Shown here in pieces: positions 1 to 9,105 of a DNA stretch of 62,886 bases; the stretch's first letter is position 1, and every line of letters starts with the position of its first letter. A program made the position numbers and the translations under genes. The notes beneath the pieces are model-generated. The model did no database searches. It saw nothing but the letters and a program-made list of their open reading frames with translations, and had not been told where the DNA came from. Source of the DNA: a bacterium (lineage in GTDB: Bacteria; Patescibacteriota; Saccharimonadia; Saccharimonadales; UBA4665); contig JAJZWY010000005.1 of the NCBI GenBank assembly GCA_021846445.1, positions 1 to 62,886 of the forward strand. The letters run 5' to 3'.

Positions 1-39
1 ATTTTAAGATAAAAGTCAAGATAGATAGTCTTTTTAATT

Positions 40-546
40 TTATTTCTTAGATCTTAAAATTGATTTATGACTGAATTTACTACGTTGTAAAACTACTAAA
101 ATTAGAATTAATAATGCACTAATTCCTATAGCATTACTCTCTTGTTTAAATACATCGACCCATATTTTTGTATGACTTAGGGCTAGAGTTAAACTACCGG
201 GAAGAAAGGGTTCCGCCAAAAAAGCCATCAATACTCCAGTAGCAATTGCACCCAAGATATTAAAAGACAAAAATCCTCCTTTTGCAGTTTTAATCATCAA
301 AACTGCAACTACTATAAATGGAATTATTAAGAGTAACAATTTAAGGTTATTAAGGTACGAATAGTTGTGAATATATCTTGCATTGTTATATAACTTCTGG
401 ACAATCGGATTATTGTTTAGGTTTGTTGACAAAACCGCACCTATACAAACCGAAAAATAGGCAATTACCGAATTTACTTCAAGTATTGAAATAAGAATAA
501 TCGGAGAAAGTAAAATTCCTATTAATATTATTTCTTGAATATTCAT
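40..546 (-). CDS. Polytopic membrane protein of unknown function (168 aa)
   Basis: I do not recognise the family. The 168-residue product is strongly hydrophobic, with about five predicted membrane segments near residues 5-23, 25-41, 66-86, 92-112 and 136-153, and a basic C-terminal tail (RSKFSHKSILRSKK) that should stay in the cytoplasm. A proline/glycine-bearing loop (AEPFLPGS, about residue 111) lies between segments 4 and 5. No catalytic motif is visible. It lies downstream of the ATP-grasp gene on the same strand with a gap of under 30 bases, so the two may be co-transcribed. The ATG at 546 is the only sensible start. Function cannot be assigned; a small permease or membrane anchor are equally possible. 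Confidence 0.6.
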   Translation of the reverse strand: MNIQEIILIGILLSPIILISILEVNSVIAYFSVCIGAVLSTNLNNNPIVQKLYNNARYIHNYSYLNNLKLLLLIIPFIVVAVLMIKTAKGGFLSFNILGAIATGVLMAFLAEPFLPGSLTLALSHTKIWVDVFKQESNAIGISALLILILVVLQRSKFSHKSILRSKK

Positions 547-573
547 TACTTTACTATACCATAAGCGTAAAGT

Positions 574-1890
574 TTAGGTCCTCCTTTTTGGAACTGAAAC
601 CTGAATATTTATGCTTTTTTCTGATCTTCTTACATCTGCCAAAACTTTGGATCTTTTCTTATTAAATAAGACTACATCAAACACAGAATCATCACCGTTT
701 CTCGCAAAATCACACATATCTCCTTTTTTCTTATAAGTCATCAAGCTTTGATATGATTCTAGTTTTTTAAGCTTATTAATACCTTTGATATTAACTAGTC
801 TACCCTTTTTCTTAGCATAAAACTTCAATGCCACCGTATAACCTTTTACTTTTTTATTTAATATAGGCTTTTTGGGAATTCTAATTAAAATATCATTCAT
901 CGTGTGATCTATACCAAACGAAAGTTCATACATTTCATGCCGAAAACCACCAATTCTTGGTCCTAATTCTATGATTTTCCACCCCTCTTCAGTTTTCATT
1001 AGTTCGACATGACAAGTAACGCTTCTAATATTTAGTGCCCTGATTGCTTTTTCAGCAACTTTTCGGGCATCTTCAACTTTATGTGGTTTCAAAATAGTTG
1101 GAGTAACTCGCATGTAATTAAAAAAGTCATCAAAACCTATTGAACGACCAGTTCTGACATGTACTAGAGGTGTAAAATAGGTTATTCCTCTTTGATTTAC
1201 ATAAACGTCAACAGAATACATTGATCCTTCCATAAACTCTTCAACTAAAATTTGAGGATCTCCTCTCCCTTTTCGTTTCTTATAAACTTGATTAATTTTC
1301 CTTATAGTATTCTTTAAATTTTGTTCCAATTCCTCTCTGTAATAACAAATTGTTATTAAAAGACTTGCAGCCAACCCTGAGGGTTTTAAAATTAGAGGAA
1401 ATCCAATATTTTTTTCTATTCTGTCTAGAACTTCTTCGCTTGAATCGTGTACAACCAGGAATTTAGGAGATATAGATTTATCATAATTTCGGAGCATTTT
1501 GCGCATTTTTATTTTATCTGTAGTCCAATCGAGTGAAGTCTCGGAAGGTGTATTTAAATAAGGTACATTAGGAATAACTTTCTTAAAAAGAGGGATATTC
1601 TTCTCTGCTCTGCAGGTTACTGCCAAAAATCTATCTTCATATATCTTTAGGGCATTTTGAATTGCTGTTGGAGACGAAAAATCTACCTCAATGAATGTAA
1701 CGTGATTAGTCTTAGACTTAATATCCTTATGTTCTTTCGAACTTATGTTGGTTATATCAAGAAGAACTAAACCATGAATATTTCTATCTAATATTTTAGA
1801 TAATTTCTTAAGAGCTTCTAATTGAGTTTGTAAAAAAGACCCAACAAAAAGGATCATATCTCGTTCTCGGGCGTTTTCAAAACTAGACAT
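574..1890 (-). CDS. ATP-grasp domain enzyme (carboxylate-amine ligase-like)
   Basis: A 438-residue soluble protein with an N-terminal Rossmann-like pre-ATP-grasp part (MILFVGSF near residues 12-19) and a central ATP-grasp fold at roughly 120-330. Recognisable ATP-grasp elements are the lysine strand PLILKPSG near 165-172, the strand ILVEEFMEGSMYSVDVYV near 212-230, and the metal-binding strand with VELMKTEEGWKIIELGPRIGG-like spacing near 292-312 (E, then E..PR). The family joins a carboxylate to an amine or thiol through an acyl-phosphate, but the substrate cannot be read from sequence; the architecture resembles carbamoyl-phosphate-synthase-like or PylC/BioC-type ligases. The C-terminal ~110 residues are basic and unassigned. 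No biosynthetic neighbours give a pathway hint. Confidence 0.8.
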   Translation of the reverse strand: MSSFENARERDMILFVGSFLQTQLEALKKLSKILDRNIHGLVLLDITNISSKEHKDIKSKTNHVTFIEVDFSSPTAIQNALKIYEDRFLAVTCRAEKNIPLFKKVIPNVPYLNTPSETSLDWTTDKIKMRKMLRNYDKSISPKFLVVHDSSEEVLDRIEKNIGFPLILKPSGLAASLLITICYYREELEQNLKNTIRKINQVYKKRKGRGDPQILVEEFMEGSMYSVDVYVNQRGITYFTPLVHVRTGRSIGFDDFFNYMRVTPTILKPHKVEDARKVAEKAIRALNIRSVTCHVELMKTEEGWKIIELGPRIGGFRHEMYELSFGIDHTMNDILIRIPKKPILNKKVKGYTVALKFYAKKKGRLVNIKGINKLKKLESYQSLMTYKKKGDMCDFARNGDDSVFDVVLFNKKRSKVLADVRRSEKSINIQVSVPKRRT

Positions 1891-1995
1891 ATCAATATAT
1901 AAACCTATTTAATTTAAAACTTCAATTCTTTTTTATTTTATTGATTATATAGTAATACTATCACGTTTTTGTAACATAGTCAAATCAATGACTAT

Positions 1996-2103
1996 CTACT
2001 TATGCGCAACTCTAAAATAAACGAAAATTATTACCCCCACAACAACCACAAGAAGAAATAGAAGAAGTGATATAAACCCGTTATTATTTAATTTTCTTAA
2101 CAT
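1996..2103 (-). CDS. 35-residue single-span membrane microprotein
   Basis: A short reading frame between the ATP-grasp gene and dnaJ encodes 35 residues: a polar basic start (MLRKLNNNG), one uninterrupted hydrophobic stretch at about 10-31 (FISLLLFLLVVVVGVIIFVY) and a short basic tail ending RVAHK. Starting with ATG and ending with TAG, it is exactly a positively charged N-terminus plus one transmembrane helix, which random AT-rich DNA rarely gives. The G-F junction before the helix recalls a class III prepilin leader, but glutamate at +5 is absent, so I do not call it a pilin. The Shine-Dalgarno is weak. It fills most of an otherwise empty 260-base gap. Confidence 0.5.
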   Translation of the reverse strand: MLRKLNNNGFISLLLFLLVVVVGVIIFVYFRVAHK

Positions 2104-2150
2104 AATCCAATTATATGACTAAACTTAATATAATTTAACAGTATATTGTT

Positions 2151-3233
2151 TTACCATAAATGGAATTTACTGGATTTTGTCGTATCCCTAAAATCTTCTA
2201 GAAGTTTTTGCTGTTCTTTAGTCAATTTAACCGGAGTATCCACAATAATTGTTAAGATATGAGCTCCCCGAACCTTTGAATTAATTCGATATGCTCCGTG
2301 ATTAGAAAGCTTAAAATCTGTTCCTGATTGTGTACCTGGAGGTATCTTCATTCTGATATTTCCATCTACGGTCTGGACATCAATTTCAGATCCAAGAGTA
2401 GCGCTAATCATATCAATATGTTCAACACTAAGTATTAAATCACCTTCACGGGTAAATTTTTTATGAGGTTTTACATTAATATTTACATATAAATCACCTT
2501 TGGGACCGTTTGCTATAGCCTCGCCATGATTAGCTAACCTAATTGTTGCCCCATCGTCAATACCGGCAGGTATCTTTAATTTAATATCTTGCTTTTTAAG
2601 TAAAGTTCCTTTGCCATGACAGACGGAGCACTCTTTTTCCGGGATCTTCCCACTGCCATCACATCTAGGACAAATAGAAGCTTGTTGGATGTTGCCAAAA
2701 ACTGTCCTAGTAACGTTAATTGTTTGACCTTTACCATCACAAGTTGGACAGGTTTTTAGTCCATATCCTGGCTCAACGGTCGATCCTTTACAGTAATCAC
2801 ACTGATCTTCAATATTAAGGCTGAGGGGTACTTCGGTACCAAAAACAGCCTGCTCAAACGTAATATCTATAGAGGTTTGAATATCATTTCCTCTTTTAGA
2901 TCTTTGAGATTGATTTTTGGAGCTACCAAAAAAACTATTAAATATATCCCCCAATCCCAGGTCTCCAAAGTCAAAATTGAAGTTTTGGAATTGATCTCCT
3001 CCAAAACCTTGCCCATTATTTCCTATTCCAGCATGACCGAATTGATCATAGCGTTTTCTTTTTTCTGGGTCCTTTAAAACTTCATAGGCTTCATTTAATT
3101 CTTTAAATTTGGCTTCATCACCACCTCGATCTGGGTGATATTGAATGGCTAATTTTCTAAATGCACTTTTTATTTCGTCCGGGGACGCACTCTTGCTAAC
3201 TCCTAGTACATCATAATAATCTCTTTTAGCCAT
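2151..3233 (-). CDS. dnaJ: Chaperone protein DnaJ
   Basis: A full-length (360 aa) type I Hsp40. The J domain at residues 1-70 has the HPD tripeptide (33-35) that stimulates the DnaK ATPase. It is followed by a Gly/Phe-rich linker (about 75-110), a zinc-binding region with four CXXCXGXG-type motifs ([31 protein letters not shown], about 142-212) and the C-terminal substrate-binding beta domains. It delivers unfolded clients to DnaK in the cytoplasm. It lies 33 bases downstream of dnaK and is probably read from the CIRCE-controlled dnaK promoter at 5245-5282. Confidence 0.97.
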   Translation of the reverse strand: MAKRDYYDVLGVSKSASPDEIKSAFRKLAIQYHPDRGGDEAKFKELNEAYEVLKDPEKRKRYDQFGHAGIGNNGQGFGGDQFQNFNFDFGDLGLGDIFNSFFGSSKNQSQRSKRGNDIQTSIDITFEQAVFGTEVPLSLNIEDQCDYCKGSTVEPGYGLKTCPTCDGKGQTINVTRTVFGNIQQASICPRCDGSGKIPEKECSVCHGKGTLLKKQDIKLKIPAGIDDGATIRLANHGEAIANGPKGDLYVNINVKPHKKFTREGDLILSVEHIDMISATLGSEIDVQTVDGNIRMKIPPGTQSGTDFKLSNHGAYRINSKVRGAHILTIIVDTPVKLTKEQQKLLEDFRDTTKSSKFHLW

Positions 3234-3266
3234 TCCTATTCCTGCTTCTTATTTAATAATAGTAAC

Positions 3267-5180
3267 CTATTTCTTCTGGTCGTCTTTGGAATCATCAACG
3301 ACCTCACCCTCAACTGGACCTTCGTCACCTTTTGGCTGATCATTCTCCTGGTTTGAAGTAGTATTTTTGTTAGCTTCGTATAGCTTAGCACCAATGGGCA
3401 TTATTTTATCGTTAAATTCTTTAGTAGCATTTTCGAGTTCTTCCTTAGAAGCATCATTATTGTCTAACGTTTTTTTTGCCTCTTTAACAGCTTCTTCAAT
3501 AGTTTTTTGATCTTCGACGTCTATTTTATCTTTATTATCTTTTACTAATTTCTCGGCCTGGTAGACAGCTCCATCTAAGATATTTCGGGATTCTACTGCT
3601 TCTTTACGTTTTTTATCTTCTTCGGCATGAGCCTCCGCCTCTTTGGCCATTTTCTCAACATCTTCCTTGCTCAAATTACCAGATCCTGAAATAGTAATAC
3701 TTTGCTCTTTGTTAGTACCCTTATCTTTAGCCGTAACATTTAAGATACCGTTTGCATCAATGTTAAAGGTAACTTCAATTTGAGGAATTCCTCTCGGAGC
3801 TGGGGCTATACCATCTAACACAAACCTGCCCAATGATTTGTTCCCATCAATCATCTCTCTCTCTCCTTGGGCAACATGAATCTCTACCTGAGGTTGATTG
3901 TCTGCAGCTGTCGAGAATATTTCAGACTTAGAAGTAGGTATGGTGGTATTTCTCTCAATTAACTTAGTCATTACACCACCCATAGTTTCAATTCCTAAGC
4001 TTAGCGGTGTTACGTCGAGAAGCAAAACATCTTTGACATCACCCTGCAATACACCACCCTGAATGGCAGCACCTATAGCTACTACTTCGTCTGGGTTTAC
4101 ACCTTTCATAGGATCTTTTTGGAATATTTCTTTTACTTTTTTTTGAACAGCAGGCATCCTAGTCATTCCACCAACCAAAACAACTGCATCTATTTCAGAT
4201 GTTTTTAGTTTTGCATCTTTTAGAGCCTTTGAGCAAGGTTCTTCGGTCTTATCAATCAATTCAGAAACTAAATTCTCTAATTTAGCTCTGGTTAATTTGT
4301 GCTCAAAATGTTTAGGACCCTCAGCATCTGCTGTCAAAAATGGTAAGTTAACATTAACTTCTTGGGCTGTCGAAAGTTCAATTTTAGCTTTTTCGGCCTC
4401 ATCCCTTAATCTTTGCATAGCAGCCTTATCCTCAGTAATATCTATTCCTGATTCTTTCTTAAACTCATCTGCAAAATAATTAATAATAACACGATCGAAA
4501 TCTGCACCCCCTAAATGAGTATCACCGTTGGTAGCCTTGACCTCAAAAACCCCATCACCAAGCTCTAGAACGGAAACATCAAAAGTTCCACCACCAAGAT
4601 CATAAACAACTATTTTTTCGTTCTTTTTATCACCCTTATCTAATCCATAAGCTAAGGCAGCTGCAGTAGGCTCATTGATTATCCTTTTAACCTCTAATCC
4701 CGCTATCTTACCGGCATCTTTGGTTGCTTGTCTCTGATTATCATCAAAATATGCTGGGACTGTAATTACTGCTTCGGTAACCTTATCACCCAAGAAAGCT
4801 TCTGCATCACTTTTTAGTTTAGACAAGATCATAGCGCTAATTTCTTCAGGACTATGTTCTTTATCCGCCATTTTGACCTTAACACCATTGCCACTTTTAA
4901 TAATCTCGTAGCCCATTAATTTAAGGTCTCTCTGAACTTCTTTATCATCCCAGTTTCGCCCAATTAGCCTTTTAACCTCATAGATTGTATTTTTAGGATT
5001 AGTTACTTGTTGACGTCTAGCAACTTGACCAACCAGTCTTTCTCCATTTTTATTAACAGCAACAACTGAAGGTGTAGTCCTGTTTCCTTCACTATTGGCA
5101 ATAATCTCTGGTTTACCAGACTGCATTACAGCCATTGCCGAATTTGTAGTTCCTAAATCAATCCCAATTATTTTAGACAT
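3267..5180 (-). CDS. dnaK: Chaperone protein DnaK (Hsp70)
   Basis: A 637-residue Hsp70. The N-terminal nucleotide-binding domain opens with [13 protein letters not shown] (5-17) and carries the second phosphate loop [13 protein letters not shown] near 192-204; the substrate-binding domain follows the conserved linker [16 protein letters not shown] (about 380-395), and the alpha-helical lid ends in an acidic, lysine-containing tail. It refolds proteins in the cytoplasm with DnaJ and GrpE. ATG at 5180 is preceded by a good ribosome site (GGAG, 9 bases upstream). The leader of about 58 bases begins at a promoter buried in a perfect CIRCE, so HrcA should repress it. Confidence 0.98.
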   Translation of the reverse strand: MSKIIGIDLGTTNSAMAVMQSGKPEIIANSEGNRTTPSVVAVNKNGERLVGQVARRQQVTNPKNTIYEVKRLIGRNWDDKEVQRDLKLMGYEIIKSGNGVKVKMADKEHSPEEISAMILSKLKSDAEAFLGDKVTEAVITVPAYFDDNQRQATKDAGKIAGLEVKRIINEPTAAALAYGLDKGDKKNEKIVVYDLGGGTFDVSVLELGDGVFEVKATNGDTHLGGADFDRVIINYFADEFKKESGIDITEDKAAMQRLRDEAEKAKIELSTAQEVNVNLPFLTADAEGPKHFEHKLTRAKLENLVSELIDKTEEPCSKALKDAKLKTSEIDAVVLVGGMTRMPAVQKKVKEIFQKDPMKGVNPDEVVAIGAAIQGGVLQGDVKDVLLLDVTPLSLGIETMGGVMTKLIERNTTIPTSKSEIFSTAADNQPQVEIHVAQGEREMIDGNKSLGRFVLDGIAPAPRGIPQIEVTFNIDANGILNVTAKDKGTNKEQSITISGSGNLSKEDVEKMAKEAEAHAEEDKKRKEAVESRNILDGAVYQAEKLVKDNKDKIDVEDQKTIEEAVKEAKKTLDNNDASKEELENATKEFNDKIMPIGAKLYEANKNTTSNQENDQPKGDEGPVEGEVVDDSKDDQKK

Positions 5181-5244
5181 AAAATTGCTCCTTTTTAATG
5201 GTTATTTATTAGCAATCTATAATAAAGAACGCTAAATATATTCT

Positions 5245-5282
5245 AGAATATCTTATTAGCACTCAACTGTCAAGAGTGCTAA
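5245..5282 (-). promoter_or_regulatory. dnaK promoter with perfect CIRCE operator (HrcA site)
   Basis: A perfect 9-9-9 CIRCE at 5256-5282: TTAGCACTC, nine-base spacer, GAGTGCTAA. Read on the minus strand, the spacer contains a consensus -35 TTGACA (5268-5273), and 17 bases on is a -10 TATTCT (5245-5250). Bound HrcA would therefore sit directly on the -35 element. The same arrangement occurs at hrcA and hsp20 in this window. Confidence 0.93.
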
Positions 5283-5286
5283 TAAA

Positions 5287-5775
5287 TTATTTCAATCCGA
5301 CCTTTACTACTGCATGACGAATAACCTGATCACCAAGAATATACCCTGGCCTAAATTCCTGAATGATTACCTCTTTTAATCCTTTAGTGCTTTCATCTAT
5401 AGAAATAGCCTCATGGTATTCAGGATTAAATTCCTGATTTAGGGTCTCAATTTTTTTAAGCCCTATCTCCTCTAATGCTTTCCAAAGTTGTTTATGGGTT
5501 GCCTCCAAACCCTTGAACCAATTATTCACTTCTTTACTTTCATTTTTGGGAAAGTGGACAATACTTAAATCAAAATGCTCAATAAACGGAAGAAGAACTT
5601 CAATAACAGAAGCTTTAAAATAATTAGCCATCTTTAGTTTATCTTCTTGGGCTCTCCGCCTAACATTTGTAGCATCAGCTCTTTCTCTTTGAAGGGCCTC
5701 GGTTAATTGATCAATTTGCAACTTTAATTCTTGAATTAGATTATCATTATTTTTAATATTTTTTGAGTCTTTCAT
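5287..5775 (-). CDS. grpE: Nucleotide exchange factor GrpE
   Basis: A 162-residue GrpE. The first 50 residues form the long dimerising coiled coil (LIQELKLQIDQLTEALQRE region), followed by the ADP-release beta domain, with the family pattern FNPEYHEAISIDES near 115-128 and a C-terminal GYILGDQVIRHAVVKVG. It exchanges ADP for ATP on DnaK and can act as a thermosensor. It begins 12 bases after hrcA, so both are one transcription unit driven from the hrcA CIRCE promoter; dnaK has its own CIRCE promoter directly after grpE. Confidence 0.96.
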   Translation of the reverse strand: MKDSKNIKNNDNLIQELKLQIDQLTEALQRERADATNVRRRAQEDKLKMANYFKASVIEVLLPFIEHFDLSIVHFPKNESKEVNNWFKGLEATHKQLWKALEEIGLKKIETLNQEFNPEYHEAISIDESTKGLKEVIIQEFRPGYILGDQVIRHAVVKVGLK

Positions 5776-5787
5776 TAATCTTTCCCC

Positions 5788-6495
5788 TTATAATACACTT
5801 TCAAGTTCTTTTCCTGCTCGTTGAACCAAGTACATTACTTCTTTATAACTTTGTCTAGTTGGGCCAAGTGTTCCGATGTAGCTTTGATCACTATATAATC
5901 CTTTAAATTTAGAAATTACCAAACTACATCCAGCACTTCTTCCGATCGGATTTTCCTGTCCTATATACACAGTTAGTGGCTGATTAAGGGCCGCTTCTCG
6001 AAGCCAAGGTTCTAAATTGTCTAATAATCTTGCTACTTGTTGGACTTGTAAATTATTGATAAATTCGGGCTGACCAAATAAATTACTTAGTCCACTTATA
6101 TATAATTGATCACCAATTGTTGCAAGACCTAGGTTATAGGTTAATTCAGCTAATGTATCTACTGCATTTTTAATCATTCTGTCTGGAGCACCAGCATGTT
6201 TTACTCTAGAAATAAGTGCTTTTTCACCTCTTAGTGGTAATCCTTGGTCAGAACTATTGGTCTCTACAAGGTTATTAACATAGAAACGATATCCCTTGTC
6301 TGTTGGGATTCTGCCTGAACTTATGTGGGTTTGACTTAAATATCCCATACTTTCCAATTCAGCCATATCCGATCTTATAGTAGCGGGTGAAACACTAAAT
6401 AATTTAGCTAATAAAGTACTCCCCACAGGAGAGGCTACTTCTGCATATTGCTCAACTATAGCAATTAAAATTAATTTTTGCCGTTCAGTCATCAT
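5788..6495 (-). CDS. hrcA: Heat-inducible transcription repressor HrcA (short form)
   Basis: An N-terminal winged helix (residues 1-75; TERQKLILIAIVEQYAEVASPVGS then the recognition region VSPATIRSDMAELESMGYL) identifies HrcA. At about 235 residues it is roughly 100 shorter than classical HrcA (about 340): the winged helix and a GAF-like core remain, and the inserted dimerisation domain looks absent or reduced. The reading frame is open back to a TTG at 6513, but the -10 box of its own promoter is 6519-6524, so transcription should start near 6512; the ATG at 6495 (or the adjacent one at 6492) is therefore the likely start. HrcA represses the CIRCE promoters of hrcA-grpE, dnaK-dnaJ and hsp20. 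Confidence 0.93.
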   Translation of the reverse strand: MMTERQKLILIAIVEQYAEVASPVGSTLLAKLFSVSPATIRSDMAELESMGYLSQTHISSGRIPTDKGYRFYVNNLVETNSSDQGLPLRGEKALISRVKHAGAPDRMIKNAVDTLAELTYNLGLATIGDQLYISGLSNLFGQPEFINNLQVQQVARLLDNLEPWLREAALNQPLTVYIGQENPIGRSAGCSLVISKFKGLYSDQSYIGTLGPTRQSYKEVMYLVQRAGKELESVL

Positions 6496-6518
6496 AACTT
6501 CTTTAGTTAACAAGCCTT

Positions 6519-6556
6519 AGTATATACTCTTAGCGCTCAAATATCAAGAGTGCTAA
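6519..6556 (-). promoter_or_regulatory. hrcA promoter with CIRCE operator (one mismatch)
   Basis: An inverted repeat at 6530-6556 (TTAGCGCTC, nine bases, GAGTGCTAA) differs from perfect CIRCE at one base in one arm. On the minus strand the spacer carries -35 TTGATA (6542-6547), with -10 TATACT (6519-6524) 17 bases on. This gives autoregulation of hrcA-grpE and fixes the start codon of hrcA downstream of about 6512. Confidence 0.9.
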
Positions 6557-6559
6557 GAG

Positions 6560-7255
6560 TTAATTATATCTTAAATATTTTTGTATATCTGTTATCAGTT
6601 CTTTAATTAAATTGGGATATTCCCGCCTTGTTCTTTTTTGTTGCAATATACTTTTAAATTCTTGAACTGAGGCTTCTAGATCATCGCTTACTATCTGGTA
6701 AAACCAATCAGATTTTAAAACTACTTCTAATTCATAAAGTGATGTATTTAATCTTGTTTTTAGATCAGATGGATTGGTTTGCCGATTAAAATACCTGTCT
6801 AGTAAAACCCTAAAATTAGGTGGCAATAGAAAAAACGATATTAGTTTATTGCAAATATTTCGATACTTTAATACCCCTTGAACATCTATATTTAAAATAG
6901 GTATATGGCCTGATTTAAAGTCATCATCGAATTGATTGTAGGTGGTTCCATATATATTGTTGTGAACTATGGCAACTTCTAGGAATTGCTTTTGTAAAAT
7001 CATGTTCTTTGCTATCTCAAAATCAATAAAAAAGTAATTAGTATCATCGATATTGTCTACAAGTTGTCTAGGCTTTCTAGTAGTATAAGTTTTAATTTTT
7101 ACAAATTTGGGATCATTTAAAACTTGATTAATAAGAGTATCTTTCCCGGAACTAGTAGGACCAGAAATGCTAACAATAGTCTTTTTTTTAAGAATTTCTT
7201 GATATTGTTTATCTATTGGGTAGTTTTTGATTAGTTTTATTAAATCTGGATTCAT
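6560..7255 (-). CDS. gmk: Guanylate kinase family protein
   Basis: A P-loop nucleotide kinase of 231 residues. The Walker A motif is GPTSSGKDTL (about 33-42), slightly unlike the usual GPSGVGKGT. It is followed by TYTTRKPR (about 56-63), the GMP-binding arginine region of guanylate kinases, and by the conserved YGTT and IDVQGVLKYR stretches. It would convert GMP to GDP. An N-terminal extension of about 28 residues and the K-to-D change after the P-loop lysine make substrate assignment slightly uncertain. The gene lies next to the hrcA promoter on the same strand and begins 34 bases after lepA. Confidence 0.85.
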   Translation of the reverse strand: MNPDLIKLIKNYPIDKQYQEILKKKTIVSISGPTSSGKDTLINQVLNDPKFVKIKTYTTRKPRQLVDNIDDTNYFFIDFEIAKNMILQKQFLEVAIVHNNIYGTTYNQFDDDFKSGHIPILNIDVQGVLKYRNICNKLISFFLLPPNFRVLLDRYFNRQTNPSDLKTRLNTSLYELEVVLKSDWFYQIVSDDLEASVQEFKSILQQKRTRREYPNLIKELITDIQKYLRYN

Positions 7256-7289
7256 TAAATTATTTTATAGCAAAGTAATAGAATTAAAA

Positions 7290-9077
7290 TCAATTTCTTT
7301 TAATCATTACTGTAAAAACACTAGGAGGTAAATCTATTCCACCTATATTTTTAAGCCTTGCCTTTCCTTTTTTTTGTTTAGCCAACACTTTCTTCTTCCT
7401 ACTAACATCTCCACCATATAGCCCTGAAGTTACATCTTTGCGATATGCAGATATATCTTCTCTTGCTATAAATTTACCATCAATTGCTGCCTGTAACGAA
7501 ACCTTAAAGTTTTGTCTGGGGATTATTTCCTTCAACTTAGATACCGTTTCCCGACCTACTTTGCTAGCTTCATTTTTGTGAACAATAATAGATAAAGAAT
7601 CTATTTTTTGATTAGCAATATAGAAATCTACCTTTACTAAATTTTCTACCCTATAATCATCTATTTCGTAATTAAATGAACCAAATCCAGCCGTAATACT
7701 TTTTAGTTGATCGTAGAAATCTATCAAAATATTAGCGAGGGGGGCATTAAAACTAATTAAAGCTTGGTCATTAATATAGCTAATGTTCTTCTGGAGTCCT
7801 CTTTTGGAAATTATTAAATTTAAAATTTCTCCAACATATTCTTTTGGAGTTACTATTTCCCCCTTAATCCATCTTTCTCCGATTTCAGAAATTAAGGTAG
7901 AATCTTTCAACTCATAAGCACTTTTAATATTGACTACCTCTCCAGATGTATATCTTATTAAGTAATCTGTAGATGGATTCGTTACAATTAAATCTAGACC
8001 ATATTCTCTTTCTAGTCTTTCTTTAACAATATCCATATGAAGTAATCCAAGAAAACCTATCCGAACGCCAAATCCTAATATTGGAGAATTTTCTAACGAA
8101 TAGGAAATAGCCGAATCACTTAGCGAAAGTTTATTAATAGCTTTCTTTAAAGAATTAAATTGTTCATTAGATGATGGGAAAAAACCAGCATAAACAAATG
8201 GCTGTACATCCTTAAAACCACTTAAAGGATTAGTGGCAGGATTATTTAATAATGTCACACTGTCTCCTACTTTTGCTTCTGAAGTTGATTTAAAGTTAGT
8301 TACTATATATCCAATTTCTCCTGAAGAAATTTCAGCTTGAGGATTTAATTCCATTGTTAAAAATCCGGTTTCTAAACATATTCCCTGAGCTTTTGAGCCA
8401 ATTATTAGAATTTGATCATTTTTTAAAATCTTCCCTTCAAATAAACGAACATATAATATCACTCCTCTATAATCGTCATAGTAAGAATCAAAGATTAGTG
8501 CTCGTGTAGGGTTTTTTAGATCTATTTTGGGAGGTGGAATTTGGTTAATCAAGCAATCTAATAATTTTTCCACTCCTTCGCCTGTTTTAGCAGATATTTT
8601 AATAATTTCTCCTGCTTTACAGCCCAATAAATTAACTATTTGTTCTGTTCTAGCTTTTATATCTATCCCGCTTAAATCGATTTTATTAAGGACTGGGATA
8701 ATTTTCAAATCTGCATTAATAGCTAAATAAACATTAGCTAATGTTTGAGCTTGAATTCCTTGAGTAGCATCTACAACTAGAATAGCACCTTCACAGGCTT
8801 CTAGGCTTTTAGATACTTCATAACTAAAATCTACATGTCCAGGTGTATCAATAAGATTTAATTGATATCCTTTGTATTGCATTCTAACTGGTGCAAGTTT
8901 AATAGTTATACCTTTTTCTCTTTCTAGATCCATCTTGTCTAGAATTTGATTTCTCATGTCTCTTTTAGATATAGTGCCTGTTAGCTCTAATAATCTATCG
9001 GCAAGTGTTGACTTACCATGATCGATATGAGCGATTATGCAGAAATTTCTTATGTTACTTTCCATTTGATTGTCCAT
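7290..9077 (-). CDS. lepA: Elongation factor 4 (LepA, ribosome back-translocase)
   Basis: A translational GTPase with G1 AHIDHGKST, G3 DTPGH and G4 NKID motifs in the first 150 residues, then domains II, III and V, and the LepA-specific C-terminal domain (SAYRKDVTSGLYGGDVSRKK near the end) that separates it from EF-G. It acts on stalled or mistranslocated ribosomes. The frame is open to 9116, but that would overlap the murJ stop; ATG at 9077 (MDNQMESNIRN) or at 9065 (MESNIRN) place the G domain at the usual distance from the start. I give 9077. It follows murJ on the same strand. Confidence 0.95.
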   Translation of the reverse strand: MDNQMESNIRNFCIIAHIDHGKSTLADRLLELTGTISKRDMRNQILDKMDLEREKGITIKLAPVRMQYKGYQLNLIDTPGHVDFSYEVSKSLEACEGAILVVDATQGIQAQTLANVYLAINADLKIIPVLNKIDLSGIDIKARTEQIVNLLGCKAGEIIKISAKTGEGVEKLLDCLINQIPPPKIDLKNPTRALIFDSYYDDYRGVILYVRLFEGKILKNDQILIIGSKAQGICLETGFLTMELNPQAEISSGEIGYIVTNFKSTSEAKVGDSVTLLNNPATNPLSGFKDVQPFVYAGFFPSSNEQFNSLKKAINKLSLSDSAISYSLENSPILGFGVRIGFLGLLHMDIVKERLEREYGLDLIVTNPSTDYLIRYTSGEVVNIKSAYELKDSTLISEIGERWIKGEIVTPKEYVGEILNLIISKRGLQKNISYINDQALISFNAPLANILIDFYDQLKSITAGFGSFNYEIDDYRVENLVKVDFYIANQKIDSLSIIVHKNEASKVGRETVSKLKEIIPRQNFKVSLQAAIDGKFIAREDISAYRKDVTSGLYGGDVSRKKKVLAKQKKGKARLKNIGGIDLPPSVFTVMIKRN

Positions 9078-9105
9078 TATAGCAATAACTAAAAGATAAG
9101 TTTCG

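Noticed and set aside
4297..4479. Open frame opposite dnaK
   Set aside because: Antisense shadow of a highly conserved gene with no ribosome site.
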